A stretch of 64,000 bases of DNA, taken from assembly GCA_013306675.1 (NCBI GenBank), contig JABLUY010000069.1:84000-147999 (forward strand). Direction: 5' to 3'. The DNA comes from Thraustochytrium sp. TN22. Its lineage: Eukaryota; Sar; Bigyra; Thraustochytrida; Thraustochytriidae. The notes below the pieces were generated by a model, which was not told the DNA's origin, did no database searches, and was given only the letters and a program-made list of their open reading frames with translations. This document shows, one piece after another, positions 8,006-19,346 of the stretch; positions within the stretch are counted from its first letter, which is position 1; each line of letters starts with the position of its first letter. The position numbers and the translations under genes are program-made.

Positions 8006-11000
8006 GCCGGCCGCTGGGCGGGAGCCCCTTGGAGGGCGCAGGAGCGCCCTTGAGGTGGTCGTCCGGCGAAGGCGACGACAAAGGCAAGGGTGACGGCGGC
8101 GGTGGCGGTGGGGCCCGCGTTACTCGCAGCGGCGTCCCGCTGCCGCCGTTGCTCTCGCTCTCGTTCGCACGCTCCCCGTTGTTCTCGCTTGCGCGCGGCG
8201 CGCTCGGCTTGCGCGCGCGAGAAGGCACGGGCGGCGGGGCGTCGCCACCAATTCGCGTCGACCCGCGCCGGCGCGGCACGGGCGGTGGCGGCTGCGCTCC
8301 GCGCAGACTCCCGGCCCGCGCGCTGGTGGCGGCCTCGTCGCCCCGCGAGAAGGCGTCCAAGAGGCCCCGCATGAAGCCCGCCTCGTCCCGCAGAGGCGTC
8401 GTTCGCGGGTCCTCCTGCTGCAGAAAGGCGCGCACGAAGACCCCAGCCACGCACACCTCTGCCTCCATCTCCGGGTACTGGACGCGCTCCGCCGGGGCCT
8501 CGTCGGGCTGGTCCACGGCCTCCTGCAAACGCGCCAGCGCCGCCGCCGACCACATGAGCTCTGGCTCCACGACGCGCTCCGCCTGCAGCGTTTGCACTAC
8601 GTCACCCTCGCGAAGCACGCGCACAACGCCCTCTGGCAAATAAACATCGAGCAGCGCGTCCGGGCACTTGCGAAGGACGCGGAGCGCCAGGTCCACCCGC
8701 GGGGCGGCCGCGTCCTCGAGGCCACCCAGCACGATGCGCAGCATTGCACGTACGCCCTTGGCGTCTCCCTGAAAGGGCAACGCCGCGAGGAGGCGCAGGT
8801 CCAGCGTGTCGGCATCCGAGGCATACGCCGGCGAAAGATTCGCGTCGCGCAGAGCGCTGCAGGTCGCGTCGCAGAGTGCGACCTGCCGCAAGCAAAGCGC
8901 CTCCACCGCCGCGACCGCCTCCTCGCGCGGACCGTCGACGCCCAGGTCTGCCACGAGGCCGGGCAGGACCGGCGGCTGCGCCAGGATCAGCGCGTTGGCG
9001 ATGCGACCCAGCGTCTCCTGGGTCGCGGCGGAGACCAGAGCCGCCAGAGCGGCCAGGTTCTCGCGGTGCGCCTCGCCCTCCTCGCGGAGCAGCGCGAGCG
9101 CCACGGCCGCCGGACCCTCCAGGGCCTGCAGCGCCTCCGCCCGATCCTCGCACGCCAGGAAGAGCCGCACGTAGAGACCGCCCACGTGGCGCTCGCTGAC
9201 CTCAAGGTGTGGCAGATCTGTGGGCGCCGGCTCTCCGGCCAGGAACGCCAGCAGCTGCGCGCGCATCTCGGCGTTCCACACCAGGGTCGGCGTGGCGACG
9301 GCGTCGCCATTGAGCGTCGTGAGGAGGCTGGTCGGGTTAGCCTCGCGTAGGAGGCGCGCAACAGCCGGCGTGAGCGCTGCCTCGAGCGCACTCACAACCT
9401 TTGCATTGCGCGGCGACGCCAACTCGCGCGTCGCCAGCATGCCGCCCAAACGCGCCAGCGCGCGCGCCGCGTGCTTGGCGGAGACCGCCGCCTCGGGCCG
9501 GAAGAGCAGCGGCAGCGCGACCCACACGAAGCCGCGCTGGAACATGTCGTCCTGCAGGTCCTCCTCGTCCGCGAGGCGCGCCACGAGCTGCAGCGCGCTC
9601 TGCACGGTCGCCTCCGGGACAGCCTCTTCGCCAGCGCGCGCCAGCACCTCGCGCAGCCGCGGCAGCAGCACGCCCAGCACCTCGCTGGCGCGTACGTAGG
9701 CCTTGGACTTGCCGAGCGAGGCGAAGAGCACCAGGCTGTGCAGGCCCTCGGCCAGGGGCAGGCCCGTCGCCGGATCCGTCGCGTCCATGAGCAGGCGCAC
9801 GGCGCCGCGCTCCGCGAGCTCCACGGCGTGCTTGGGCGAGGCGGCGCTGAGCGCGTGCGCAAGTCGCATGGCCGTCTGAGCCAACTCCACCTCGTCGCTG
9901 CGCAGCGCCTCCATGAGCAGGTCGAAGGCCGGATAGGGCCGCCCGTGCAGCTCGCTCTTGTACTGTTGGTACAGGAGCGCCTGCGTCTGCAACAGCAGCT
10001 TGCTCGAGACGGCGCGCCCGGGCGACCCAGACGCAAGCGTGCGGTACGCGTTCTGCAGCTGCGTCAGCCGCGCCGTCGTGAGCTCCTCAGCTCTGGCCTG
10101 CTTGCGATATGCCGCGTTCAGCACCGAGAGCTCCACGGCGCCCGCGTCCGCGGCCCCCGCCGCGTCCGCGCTCTCGAGGCCTAGCATAGCGCGTGCCTCG
10201 GTCTGCGGCAGGGTGGATGCCTCGAGCCGCTCCGCGTCGCTGCGCCAGAGCTCAACGATGCCATCCAGAAGCGCCTCCGGGTTGTCAATGTCGAGGTCGC
10301 TCGGCGCCATGGGCGCCAGCCGGTTCAGGTAGTAGCCATTGCAAAAGTACTCGTTCTCCAGGTCCGCAAATACCACGGGCGGTGTTGGCCCACCGCGGTG
10401 CTCCTCAAGGTGCGCGCGCACCTGCTCGCGCATGGCCGAGGTCCAGATCACGTCGGCGCCGCTCACGTTGCTGCCCGCGTACACCTCCGCGAAGCGTTCC
10501 GGGCCGTCACGCTCCAGCACGCACACCAGACTCTCCGGGACAAAGTTCAAGATGTATGCGCGCTGGTACGGCAGGAGCGCGTCCAGCAGGCAGGCGACCT
10601 TGACGAGCGCGCCGGCGTCATCCACGAGCAGCGACGCCTCCACCAGCCCCGTGCGGTGCACGTTGCGCAGGGCCTCCTCATCCGCGCCGTGGCTGATCAC
10701 CGTGCACAAGAGGTCGGCGATGGGCGCGGCCAGCGCCGTCGTCGCCATGCCGCCGCAGAGGCGCTTCCACACCGGCGGGCTGCACAGTGTGCGAATGGCG
10801 CGCGGCGGTGGCCGCAGCTGGCGGCCCTGTGCGTCCGTGGTGGACTGCAGCAACGCCAGCTCCTGCAGCAGCGCCAGAGAGCCCTCCGCGACGGCGAGCG
10901 CCCCGCGGTCCGCGTCCGGGCCTGCGCTCCCGGCCGCGCCCTCCGCCTCTTCGTCGCTGACAACGGTACCCGCGGTCTCCGCCTCCTCGCTGCCCACGGT

Positions 11001-13723
11001 GAGCGTCGCGACCAGCGCGTCAAACGTGCGAGGGTGGAGGAGGAGCCGGACGAGGTTGACCTTGGACGCCGCGCAGGCGCGCAGCACCGCGAGCAGAAGC
11101 TTCTGCACAGCAGGTGCCTCGCCGCGCTGCGCGAGGCGGTCGACGAGAAAGGTCACGTCCGCGAACTCGCCGATGGCGGGCGCGTGGCAGCGGTACACCA
11201 CTCCCATGGCGCGCAGGCTGTCCTCGGGCGCCTGCTGCTTGAGGTAGCGGTTGTAGAGGGCGCCAAATACCTCGCGCGGCTCGCGCAGCTGCCGCGCCGC
11301 TTCCTCGGACTGCAGCAGGATGCGCAGGTACGCCGGCCCGGCCATGGGCTCGCCATCGAGCGACGCATAGTGCACGGCGAACTCCTCGTGGTTCCAGCTG
11401 TACGCATCCGCGGACCCAGGCGCCAGCAGGAAGCGCAGCTCTTCGCTCAGCGCCTCGCGCAGCTCGCCGCGCGTGGTCGGGTTCCAGATCAGGTTCGGAC
11501 TCTCGTGCGTCTGGTGCACGATATGGAAGACTGCGTCCAGGGCATCGTCGCGGCGCATCTGCGCGACCGTGTGGGCGATCTCCTTGGTGATGGGCTGCCC
11601 CGGAGGGTGGCCGCTGCGCAGGGTGAGAATGGCCAGGTCGAGGCGCTTCTCCAGCGCCGTGCGCCGCACGACGGGCCCCACGTCAAGCGGTGGGCCGCTC
11701 CCTGCGGCCGATGCCGACGTCCCGGCCACAGGCGAGCCGGCGGCCAGCTGCGCGCGGCCCATCGCGAACAGCCCCGCCGGCAGCATGCGGCGCAGGAGCG
11801 CGTCGCAGCGCGCGTTGCCCGCGGTAAAGTTGTGCACGAGGCTCTGGCTCGCGAAGCCGCGTGCGTCGAGCTGGCCAAAGAGCGCCTCCTGTAGCTCCTG
11901 CAGCAGCGCACCGCAGCGCAGCGCCTCGTCTTGCAGCGCCAGAACATGTCCGGCGCCCGGGCCGGCCTCCTCCAGCGCGGTCCGCGTCAGCAGTGCCACG
12001 CTTTCCAGCGTCTCCAGGACGCGGAAGCGAAGGCTGTTGACGAGGACCGAGTGCAGGCGCATCATGGCCTCGAGCATGCGCTGGTACACGGCGGCCGGCG
12101 TCGTGTCGCGACCGGCAACCAGCGCCTGCTCAAAGACCGAGGCGACGCGGGCCACGAGCAGCGCACTGCCCGCGCGCGCGCGCCACACCGCGACCAGCGC
12201 GTCGACGACGTCGTGCGTTAGCAGCGCCGTCTTGTTGGAGGTCTCGGCGCCGCGATCGCGCGACTTGTCGCGGACACCGCGGCCCATGAGGGCGCTGAGC
12301 ACCTCGAGCGCCTTGAAGAGGACCAAGTCGTTGCGCGCCTCGAGCGCCACGGCAAGCACCGATGGCAGCTCCAGCGTGCCCGCGTTGTTGATGCTGAAAA
12401 GGCCGCCCACGTCGCGGCGATCCACGGCGCGCAGCAGCACCTCAAGCATGCCGACGATGGCCCGCGGGTGGACCTGGTCCGGCTCCGCGCGGAGAAGCAT
12501 GCCGATGAGCGCCACAAAGGAGACGAAGCCTGCGCCTTGCAGGTCGCTCCCGGCCAGCTGCGCGATCGTAGAGGCTTGCAGCGGCCAGCTGCTGTTGGCG
12601 GTGAACTCGGCGCAGGTTTGCAGAATGCGCTGCAGCTGCACATTTTGCAAGTGCGAGCCGACCGCGCGCGTCTGCTGCGCGGACACGAGCGTGAGCAGGC
12701 GCCGAAAGTAGAGCACCTCCACCTCGCTAGGTGGCTGCACGCTGCGCGGCACCACACGGAGTGGCGCGCGCGGCCGCAGCGGCAGGAGCGGCACGCGCGA
12801 CTTGCGGCGTGCGCAGGCGTCCAGAATGTGCGCGACCAGCGCATCGCGGCGCTCGCTGCGGCCCGGGTCGGCCGCCGGCACGCTCGTGGCGGCAGTGCCA
12901 TCGTCCTCCTCCACGTCGATCGTGTACTCCAGGTCCGCGTCCCCGGCCTGGAGCAGGATGCTGAGGTCGGCTTCCATTTCGTCCGGGCGCACAACGGCGA
13001 AGACGCGCGTCAGAGCGCGCGCCGACACCACGGCACCGGTGCCCGGCTCGAGCTCCACGAGGTGGCGCGTCGTGACGCGCAGGCGCAGGCGCTTCTCGGC
13101 GGCCGCCCCCCGGCGGCGCACGGCGAACTCGCACACGGTCTGCGCTGCGCTGGCGGCGCGCGCGTAGGCGCGGCCCATGGCCTGCCACTCCTCCTCGGTC
13201 AGACTCTGGTCTGGGAAGGCGATCGAAATGGCGCTCGCGCGGCTGCTGGCCGAGACCGACGCCAGCAGCGCGTGCGTGTGTTCGTCCGTCTGGAAGGCGC
13301 GCGGACGCTTGTCAACACCCGCCACGAAGACGATGCCGTCCCTCCCGAGGCGTTGCATGCACTCAATGTCCACATAGCGGTAGGCGTGCAGGATGCGCGT
13401 GGCGCTCTCGTCCGCCACCTCCACCAGGCCGCTCTCGCCGGCCACCAGCAGGCACGGCCGCGACCGGCCCGGCGTGCGTCGCGACAGCTTCTGCACGCGG
13501 TACACGTGCTGGCGGCCCGCGTGCTTCTTTGCGAGCAAGGTGCCCAGCAGCTCGCTGCGGCACGGGCTCCAGAACGTCATGGTCGTGCGACCGGACCCAA
13601 AGGACAGCGCACTCCCGTCCTTGAACGTCAGCTGGAACTTGCCCGCTGACGACGGCGGAGCCTCGTCCACGCCCTCGCCGCGACCCGATGCCGTCGGCTC
13701 CGCGCCGTCTCCACTTTGCAGCA

Positions 13724-13758
<35 letters not shown>

Positions 13759-13997
13759 GGCTGCGGTTGCCTCAGCGGGCCGATGCCGCTGACTTCCTCG
13801 CTGGCGTCTGGCAGCGCCACGTCCTCCAGCTGGTCATAGCGCCAGCTGTTGGTCACCTGCGTCGACGTGGGGTCCACATTCGTGAACCCGTTCGTGCCCA
13901 CCTCGAACACGCGCAGGTACTCGCCGCGCAGTTTGTGCTGCTTCACCGACACGAATCTGTGCGTCACCGGGCCCGACGCGCCGTCCTTGCCCGTCAT
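7413..13997 (-). CDS. RME-8: RME-8/DNAJC13/GRV2-type endosomal protein with J-like region lacking HPD
   Basis: A 2194-residue protein, close to human DNAJC13 in length. N-terminal PH-like segments include GEYLRVFEVGTNGFTNVDP and VTNSWRYDQLEDV. Four IWN-type repeats are visible: PNLIWNPTTR (about 833), DVIWTSAMR (about 1182), TLVWNAEMR (about 1573) and ELMWSAAAL (about 1816). The J position (about 1267-1320) reads EARAMLGL, AYRKQARAEE and LQNAYRTLAS, so the helix-II/III loop with His-Pro-Asp is missing; Hsc70 stimulation is therefore doubtful. Family role: retromer-linked endosomal sorting and clathrin uncoating. A polyQ tract lies near 80-91, and a poly-Ser tract (about 2000-2018) with Pro-rich PPPVP motifs is inserted near the C-terminus. 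The ATG at 13997 (MTGKDGASG) is preferred. The frame stays open to 14573, but that extension is low-complexity Arg/Ser sequence. Confidence 0.92.
7945..8000. repeat. CTG/CAG trinucleotide array coding poly-Ser
   Basis: About 18 uninterrupted CTG units on the plus strand, read as AGC codons (poly-Ser) in the minus-strand RME-8 gene. A pure uninterrupted tract like this is expected to be length-polymorphic. Confidence 0.9.
13725..13759. repeat. CTG/CAG trinucleotide array coding poly-Gln
   Basis: About 11 CTG units on the plus strand, read as CAG (poly-Gln) in the N-terminal part of RME-8, preceded by a Pro-Gln stretch. It lies between two PH-like segments, so it probably forms a flexible linker. 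Confidence 0.88.
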
Positions 13998-14630
13998 CTT
14001 GCCGCTGGTGCGCTCGCTTCCCGCGCGACCCTCGCCCAGCGCGCGGGCGAGCGAGCGGTCCGGCCCGTCCCAGGCCTCCTGGGCGTGGACGGGCCGTCGC
14101 CGCCCTGCACGCCCGGCTGCTGGCGGAGACGGAAGCTCGCTCGCTCGCTGGCGACTTTGGTTGCAAAATCGATGGACGAAGTCGGCCGCTCGCCGGCCGG
14201 CCGCCGCACTCCGCTCGCCGCGGCCAGCGCGCGGGCGAGCCGGGCGCAGCGGCGGGCGCCCTCCGCGCCGCGGCCTCCGGTGCCGCCGCCGCGCGCGCGC
14301 GCGCGCGAGCGAACGAGCGAGCGAGCAAGCGAGCGAGCGGCGCGGCTCGGGCGGCGGGTGGGGACTCTCTCGTTGGGGCTTTGCTGCTCGGCGGCGGCGA
14401 CGAAGACGAACAAGGTGACTGAGACGGTGGGAGCAACCAAGGCTGCCGCGCAGCGCAGCACGTTCCGGTCCGTGGCGCGGGCGGGCCTCTGTGCGCGAGC
14501 ATTGCAAGGACGAGGAAGGAGACCAGCTCTTTAGAGCGCCGGCGAGCGTTTTAGAGTTCATCATGAAGGTCATGCGATCACAGGTGTCACAGGTGTTCAG
14601 GAGGAGGCTGAGGAGGAGGAGGAGGAGGAG
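13998..14630. other. upstream region of RME-8 and 3' flank of the next gene
   Basis: GC-rich interval with a GCGA-type tandem run at about 14307-14340 (GCGAGCGAACGAGCGAGC and similar). It likely contains the RME-8 promoter and 5' UTR and the 3' UTR of the phosphotriesterase-like gene upstream of it. The RME-8 reading frame remains open through most of it, but the translation is compositionally biased with no recognisable domain. Confidence 0.4.
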
Positions 14631-16028
14631 TCAGGAGCTGCCGACGGCGACGCCCCAGGCGCCGGCGTTGCCGACGCCGCGACGGCCACCGCCACGGCCG
14701 CCACGGCCGTCGTCCTTGCCTGGAGGGTCCTTGGCCTCGAGCTCGCGCTGGTGCGCACGGAGACACTCCATGCTGCAGTAGCGGTACTCGAGGCGGGTGA
14801 AGGGCTCGCGCTTGGCGCTGTAGTCCTTGCCGCACGGGCCGTCGCAAGGCCAGCGGGGACGCGCCTTGGGCTTCTCGGGCTCCGGGGCCGCATACCAGGC
14901 GAGAGAGCGGAGCAGACGAGCCCCAAACATCTCGTCCAGGTCGGCGCTGGCGAACCCGGCGCGCGCCAAGAGCTCGCGCAACCGAATGCAGGGCTGCACG
15001 TAGCCGTCGCCGCCCCAACCGCGCAAATGCATCTTGTACTGCACGCCGGAGGATATGCAAATACGGTCCGCGAAGCCCGCCTGGGCGAGCTGCAGGACCA
15101 TGGCGGCGAGCACGGAGGACCCGAGCTCGCAGCTGGCGCCCACCGCCAGGTCGACAGGGGCACTCCCGAGGAGGCGCCGGCCCAAGGTCTCGAGAGCGGT
15201 CGCAAAGGTCTCGAGGCCGAGGTAGGGCGGCGGCACGGCCTCCAGGAGGCCTGCCACGAGGAGGCGGCCGGGCTGCTCGTCGTCGCGCAGACCCGCCTCG
15301 GCCTCGATGCGCGCTGCAATGGCCTCGCAGGTGCCCACGAGGGCCTCGAAGACCGCAGCGGACCCGACAAAGCGATCTGCGGCCGCGGCTTGGCTCTCGG
15401 CGAGCGCACGGGCCATGCCGGAGACACGCAGCACGATGGGCGGGCGGCCGTTGCCCTTGCGGCGCGCCACCGTGGCCTGTGCGCGCGCTGCCGCGGTGAC
15501 GGCCAGCGCGATGTCGTCCTCGCAGTCCACGTCGATCTCGCCCAAAAAGCCGCACGCCGGCTGCCTGGGGTCCAGGTCGGCCTCGAAGCGCTGCTGGAGC
15601 GCCGCAACGTCATCGGCGGCAGCGGTGGCTCGCGGGCGCGCCCAGCCAGAGCCGAGCACCAGCGTGAGGCCCCGGCCCTGGGCGCGAGCGGCGGCCTGCG
15701 CAAGCAGCTCGCGCTCCTGGCCGCGCTCCGGCGGCGAGCCCTCGCAGACGACGAGCGCCGCGCCGCCGAGGCGGTCAGCCGCGAGTCTGGTGGCGGCCGC
15801 CAGCTCATTCTCCGCCTCGTCCACCGTCTCGCAGAGCGACAGGTTGCGCGCGACGCCGTCCGGGTCGGCGCGAACCGCGCCCAGCTCGTACTGGGCCATG
15901 GAGACCTCGGTCGCGCCGCCATGGGCGCCGTTCGCGCCGCCGCCGCTCCAGCTCACGCGCTCCGGCGCGAGCGCCACGACGCGGCCGCCCGTGGGCGCCG
16001 CCGCCGGCCCTGTCAACGACACGAGCAT
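14631..16028 (-). CDS. phosphotriesterase-related amidohydrolase-like protein with C-terminal Cys4 finger
   Basis: A 465-residue protein. The body resembles the PTE/PTER barrel in order: LSLCETVDEAENELAAATR near the N-terminus, CGFLGEIDVDCEDDIALAV for the GxIGEIG-type strand, and DRICISSGVQYKMHLRGWGG, which aligns with the DRILLSHD...GG.GY segment. The metal-ligand HxH at the first strand and the Asp of the SHD strand (here SSGV) are not visible, so it is probably not a metal-dependent hydrolase. Near 395-430 it carries CDGPC and YCSMEC, a probable Cys4 zinc knuckle. This is followed by a Gly/Arg-rich tail (GGRGGGRRGVGN). The combination is unusual; function unknown. It lies head to tail with RME-8 (same strand, about 630 bp). 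Confidence 0.55.
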   Translation of the reverse strand: MLVSLTGPAAAPTGGRVVALAPERVSWSGGGANGAHGGATEVSMAQYELGAVRADPDGVARNLSLCETVDEAENELAAATRLAADRLGGAALVVCEGSPPERGQERELLAQAAARAQGRGLTLVLGSGWARPRATAAADDVAALQQRFEADLDPRQPACGFLGEIDVDCEDDIALAVTAAARAQATVARRKGNGRPPIVLRVSGMARALAESQAAAADRFVGSAAVFEALVGTCEAIAARIEAEAGLRDDEQPGRLLVAGLLEAVPPPYLGLETFATALETLGRRLLGSAPVDLAVGASCELGSSVLAAMVLQLAQAGFADRICISSGVQYKMHLRGWGGDGYVQPCIRLRELLARAGFASADLDEMFGARLLRSLAWYAAPEPEKPKARPRWPCDGPCGKDYSAKREPFTRLEYRYCSMECLRAHQRELEAKDPPGKDDGRGGRGGGRRGVGNAGAWGVAVGSS

Positions 16029-16337
16029 GGTGGCGGATTCTCGCGGGGGGACGGGAAACTGCGTTTGCTTTTGCCCACGACGCGGCGGCTGCTCGCAACA
16101 CTGGGTGCTCGTGGCTGGGGATCCACCTCTCTGTCAATGAATCATCAACCAACAAGACTGTTGGCGTGACCAGGCAGCTGCGCAGTTCGCGCGCGCGGTC
16201 TTTCTCGCCCTTTTCGATGTCCGTGTTCAAGTTATGTGTGTCTGTCTCTCTTTTCTCCTTGAATCAGAGGCTGTGCTTGGCTTGCAATGACGGATTTTTC
16301 CCTCGCGGCACTGCACAGCCCGCGACCTGAGGACCTT
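16029..16337. other. short intergenic region between two minus-strand genes
   Basis: Contains the upstream region of the phosphotriesterase-like gene and the 3' UTR of the duplicated-domain gene. No coding potential recognised. Confidence 0.4.
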
Positions 16338-18431
16338 TTACTTCTTGCGGGCGTTGAAGAGCTCCTTGGGGCGGCCGGAGGCGTCCCAGGGAGCGTCCTT
16401 GGCGAGGCCCATGTCCAAATCGGGCAGCTTGGAGGACGCGTCGACGCCGCCGAGAGGCTTGAGGTGGTGCGGGGCGCGCACGGCGCTACCCTGCATCTTC
16501 TGCTCGAGCGTGTTGCGGCGCAGGGCGTTGGAGGAGCTTGGCGAGGTGGCCGTGGCGGCAGTGCCCGAGCCGGGCGCCGCCGCGGCGCGTGTAGACTTGG
16601 CGCCTGCCACGCCGGCAGCGGGCGTCGACTCGTGGCGCGCCTCCTTGCCCTCGAAGGAATGCTTGCTCTCTGCGGCGGGCTCCGCCGCGAGGGTCTCTGC
16701 GCGCAGGTCCTCATCCCCGGCCGCGGCGACAGAGGCGGAGGAAGACATCTCGTGCTCGTCCACGGAGATGGAGCGCTGGCTCTGGCTCGCGTTGTTGCTG
16801 GCCTCGCTGGAGGCCGTGGAGGCGCGGCTGTCGGCTACGGCCACATCAAACGCGGCCTGCTGCGAGGCCTTGCGCGCCGCCTCCTTGGCCTTTTGCTGCG
16901 CCTGTAGTCGACGCTGCTCGAGTACCGCGCGGTTCGCGGTCTCCCAGACGGAGCGGCGCGACTCCCAGAGCATGAACTTGCTGTACTCGTGGTGCGCGTA
17001 GGTGCTGATTTGCAGCGCGCGGCCGCGGCTCTCGACGTCCGGGAAGGACATGTCGAGCAGCGGCTGGTCGCCGACGCACGGGCTGAGCGTGAGATAGTAG
17101 GAGCCGTTGAGGTAGATGGTGATGACGACGACGCCGTGGTAGTAGGTCTTGCTGGCCATAAATTCGACGTCCTCGTAGTAGGGCGGGTTGCCCGTGGTTT
17201 CGAGCTCGAAGAACTGGCGGCCGTTCTCCTGGTCCACCCAGGGCTCAATGCCCTTGGACTTGTGGTACTCGGTAACCTTGGTCAGCGTCGACTCGGCCCT
17301 GCCGAGCTCCTCCTCCAGGAAGGCGCTCGTCATGGCGAAGCGCCGCATCGGCTCCGAAAACGGCAGGCCGTCCGGCAGCTTCTGCACCTCGAACCAGTAC
17401 GCCAGGAGGCCCTGCTGGCGCTGGAACTTGCGCAGCACATGCGGCATCTCATGCAGCGTCACGTCTTGGTCCATGTGCAGAACGCCGCCGTAGCACCAGT
17501 TGCCGTAGCGGAAAAGCGCGCGCCGAGCGGTGGTTCCGTCCGTGCCCTTGAGCATCAGGTAGGTCTGCGTGTAGCTGCCGCCAAAGGCCTCCTTGCTGCG
17601 CCCCCACAGGCGGTCGTCGTCGATGGGTGGTGCCACCTCGTCGCTCAGGTCCTCGACGTCCTCGCGCGACCCGGACCTGCCGTAGCCGTCACCGTCGTCG
17701 TCCTCGTCGTCCTCGTCGCCTGCGCCCGCCGCCACCTTTTGCTCACCCGTCTTTCCCTCCACGCTGCGCCGTGCGCGCTCGCGCAGGATGTTGCGCATGT
17801 TGAGCGCGGTCTCGTCCAGGATCTGCCACAGTGCGAACTTGCGGTAGACGCCCGCGTCGTAGTGCTTGATCTGGAAGCCCGACCCGCGGCTCGAAATGTC
17901 CGGGAAGCTGAAGTCTTCGAGCGACTGCTCCTCCGACGTGGCGTCCGACACGGTGCAGTAGTAAGAGCCCTGCAGGAAGATCACGTGTAGCTTGAGCTCG
18001 CCCAGGAACAGCTTCGCACAGGCCAGCTCCACGTCGGCCAGGTGGTCCGGCTGTGCCTGCAGCTCAAAGTACGACTTGCCCTCGTTGCCCTCCTCGTTGA
18101 TCCACGCCGTCATGCCGTACTGGCTCATCTCCTCCAGGATCTCAGCCGCGTCCATGACCTCGTCGCGCAGGAAGCTCGCCGTGTCGTCCAGCATCTCCGC
18201 CACCTCCTGGAACGGCGAGTCCTTGGGCAGGTCGCGCCGCGTGCACCACAGCGCCAGCGACGGCCGCTTGCGCTGCAACTTCGTCAAGCTCTCCCGCGCA
18301 TCGCGCACCGTCAGCTCCTCCTTTCCAAACGGGAGCAACCCGGAGTACACCTCGCCGCCGCGCTGCACCACCACGCGCCGCTGCGTCTCGGCCGCCGAGT
18401 CCCTCTTGAAGATGCAAAAGTACTCGTCCAT
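16338..18431 (-). CDS. unrecognised protein with a tandemly duplicated 210-residue domain
   Basis: A 697-residue protein from ATG 18431 (MDEYFCIFKRDSAAETQ). The frame is open further upstream but only as Arg-rich low complexity. Residues about 2-213 and 288-500 are clearly homologous: LPKDSPF versus LPDGLPF, FLRDEV versus FLEEEL, GMTAWINEE versus GIEPWVDQE, LQGSYYCTVS versus LNGSYYLTLS, and FSFPDISSRG versus MSFPDVESRG. The linker (about 215-285) is acidic (EDDEDDDGDG). The C-terminal 200 residues are low-complexity Ser/Ala with basic stretches and end FNARKK. There is no signal peptide or membrane segment. I do not recognise the family. The conserved aromatic and Gly-Ser-Tyr-Tyr positions suggest a compact globular, possibly ligand-binding beta domain (inference). 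Confidence 0.8.
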   Translation of the reverse strand: MDEYFCIFKRDSAAETQRRVVVQRGGEVYSGLLPFGKEELTVRDARESLTKLQRKRPSLALWCTRRDLPKDSPFQEVAEMLDDTASFLRDEVMDAAEILEEMSQYGMTAWINEEGNEGKSYFELQAQPDHLADVELACAKLFLGELKLHVIFLQGSYYCTVSDATSEEQSLEDFSFPDISSRGSGFQIKHYDAGVYRKFALWQILDETALNMRNILRERARRSVEGKTGEQKVAAGAGDEDDEDDDGDGYGRSGSREDVEDLSDEVAPPIDDDRLWGRSKEAFGGSYTQTYLMLKGTDGTTARRALFRYGNWCYGGVLHMDQDVTLHEMPHVLRKFQRQQGLLAYWFEVQKLPDGLPFSEPMRRFAMTSAFLEEELGRAESTLTKVTEYHKSKGIEPWVDQENGRQFFELETTGNPPYYEDVEFMASKTYYHGVVVITIYLNGSYYLTLSPCVGDQPLLDMSFPDVESRGRALQISTYAHHEYSKFMLWESRRSVWETANRAVLEQRRLQAQQKAKEAARKASQQAAFDVAVADSRASTASSEASNNASQSQRSISVDEHEMSSSASVAAAGDEDLRAETLAAEPAAESKHSFEGKEARHESTPAAGVAGAKSTRAAAAPGSGTAATATSPSSSNALRRNTLEQKMQGSAVRAPHHLKPLGGVDASSKLPDLDMGLAKDAPWDASGRPKELFNARKK

Positions 18432-19346
18432 CGCGCCCACGCAATACCTGCAGCGCCCGTCTCCGCCCCGCCTCCTCGGCCTCTGCGCTCGCGCTCGACC
18501 GCTCCTGCCTTGCCTGCGCGCTCTCTGCTGCTTGAGACTTGACGCCGCTGCCGCAGTGCGCCGCGGAGAACCGGGCCCGAGACCATCCGCAAAACGCCCT
18601 AACGGCCACATACTCCGGTCCGGGCCGCCAGTGCGAAGCAGTGCGAAGCACTCGGGCACCAAATCAGTGACCCTGCGCAGTGAGCGTAACGTTAGTTCAT
18701 CTCTAACTTAGCTCTGAATTAGTTGCCAACGAGGAGGAAACGCAGGAAACTGAGGCTCTTGCATTCCAGGGAAACTGACGTAACTAATCCCACCGCTCGA
18801 ACTTCAACTCAGAGAGAACTGCCACGCGGCCACGCGGCCACGCGGCCTGGGAGAGGGTCGCTGGTGTCGCTTTTTGTCATAAAGAAGAGGGCACCATGGC
18901 AAAAGTCAGTACCCGGATACCACTTGTAACTAATTTACCACTAACCCTCTTCACTCGCGCAAGCCACCGCCTAGTTTCCTGCATCTGCGTCGTCCTGGTC
19001 CTCTCCGCGCAGCGTCAAGTAAGTTGTTGGTGGCACTGGCACGTCAAGCCTTCGACTTCAACCGGGCGCGGCATGTGAACGACAGGGTCGACGACCGCGG
19101 ATACGGCCTTTTCCGCGATAGACCGGCGCCTCCTTTTCCTGCCAACCAGCGCTTGCCTGCGCAGCTCGTGGCGCTCCAGTCCGAGTCCACCGCCGACCGC
19201 CGCCGCGCCCAGGTCCGCGCCGCCCGCCCGCGCAGAGCCGCCCGCCCCGCGCCCCCGCTCGCCCGCGTCCGGCCCGGCCCGTCGAGCGCAGCGCGGCGAG
19301 GCGCGGCGAGGAGGCGAGGGAGGCCAGGCGCGGCGACTCGGGCACC
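18432..19346. other. divergent promoter region upstream of TIM9
   Basis: About 0.9 kb between the divergent duplicated-domain gene and TIM9. It includes a lower-GC patch (18670-18735) with TAACGTTAG and CTAACTTAG motifs, and three tandem GCCACGCG units (18820-18846). No exon could be supported. Confidence 0.4.

Noticed and set aside
13998-14573. 192-residue N-terminal extension of RME-8
   Set aside because: Arg/Ser/Pro low-complexity translation of a GC-rich leader. The conserved RME-8 N-terminus begins right after ATG 13997.
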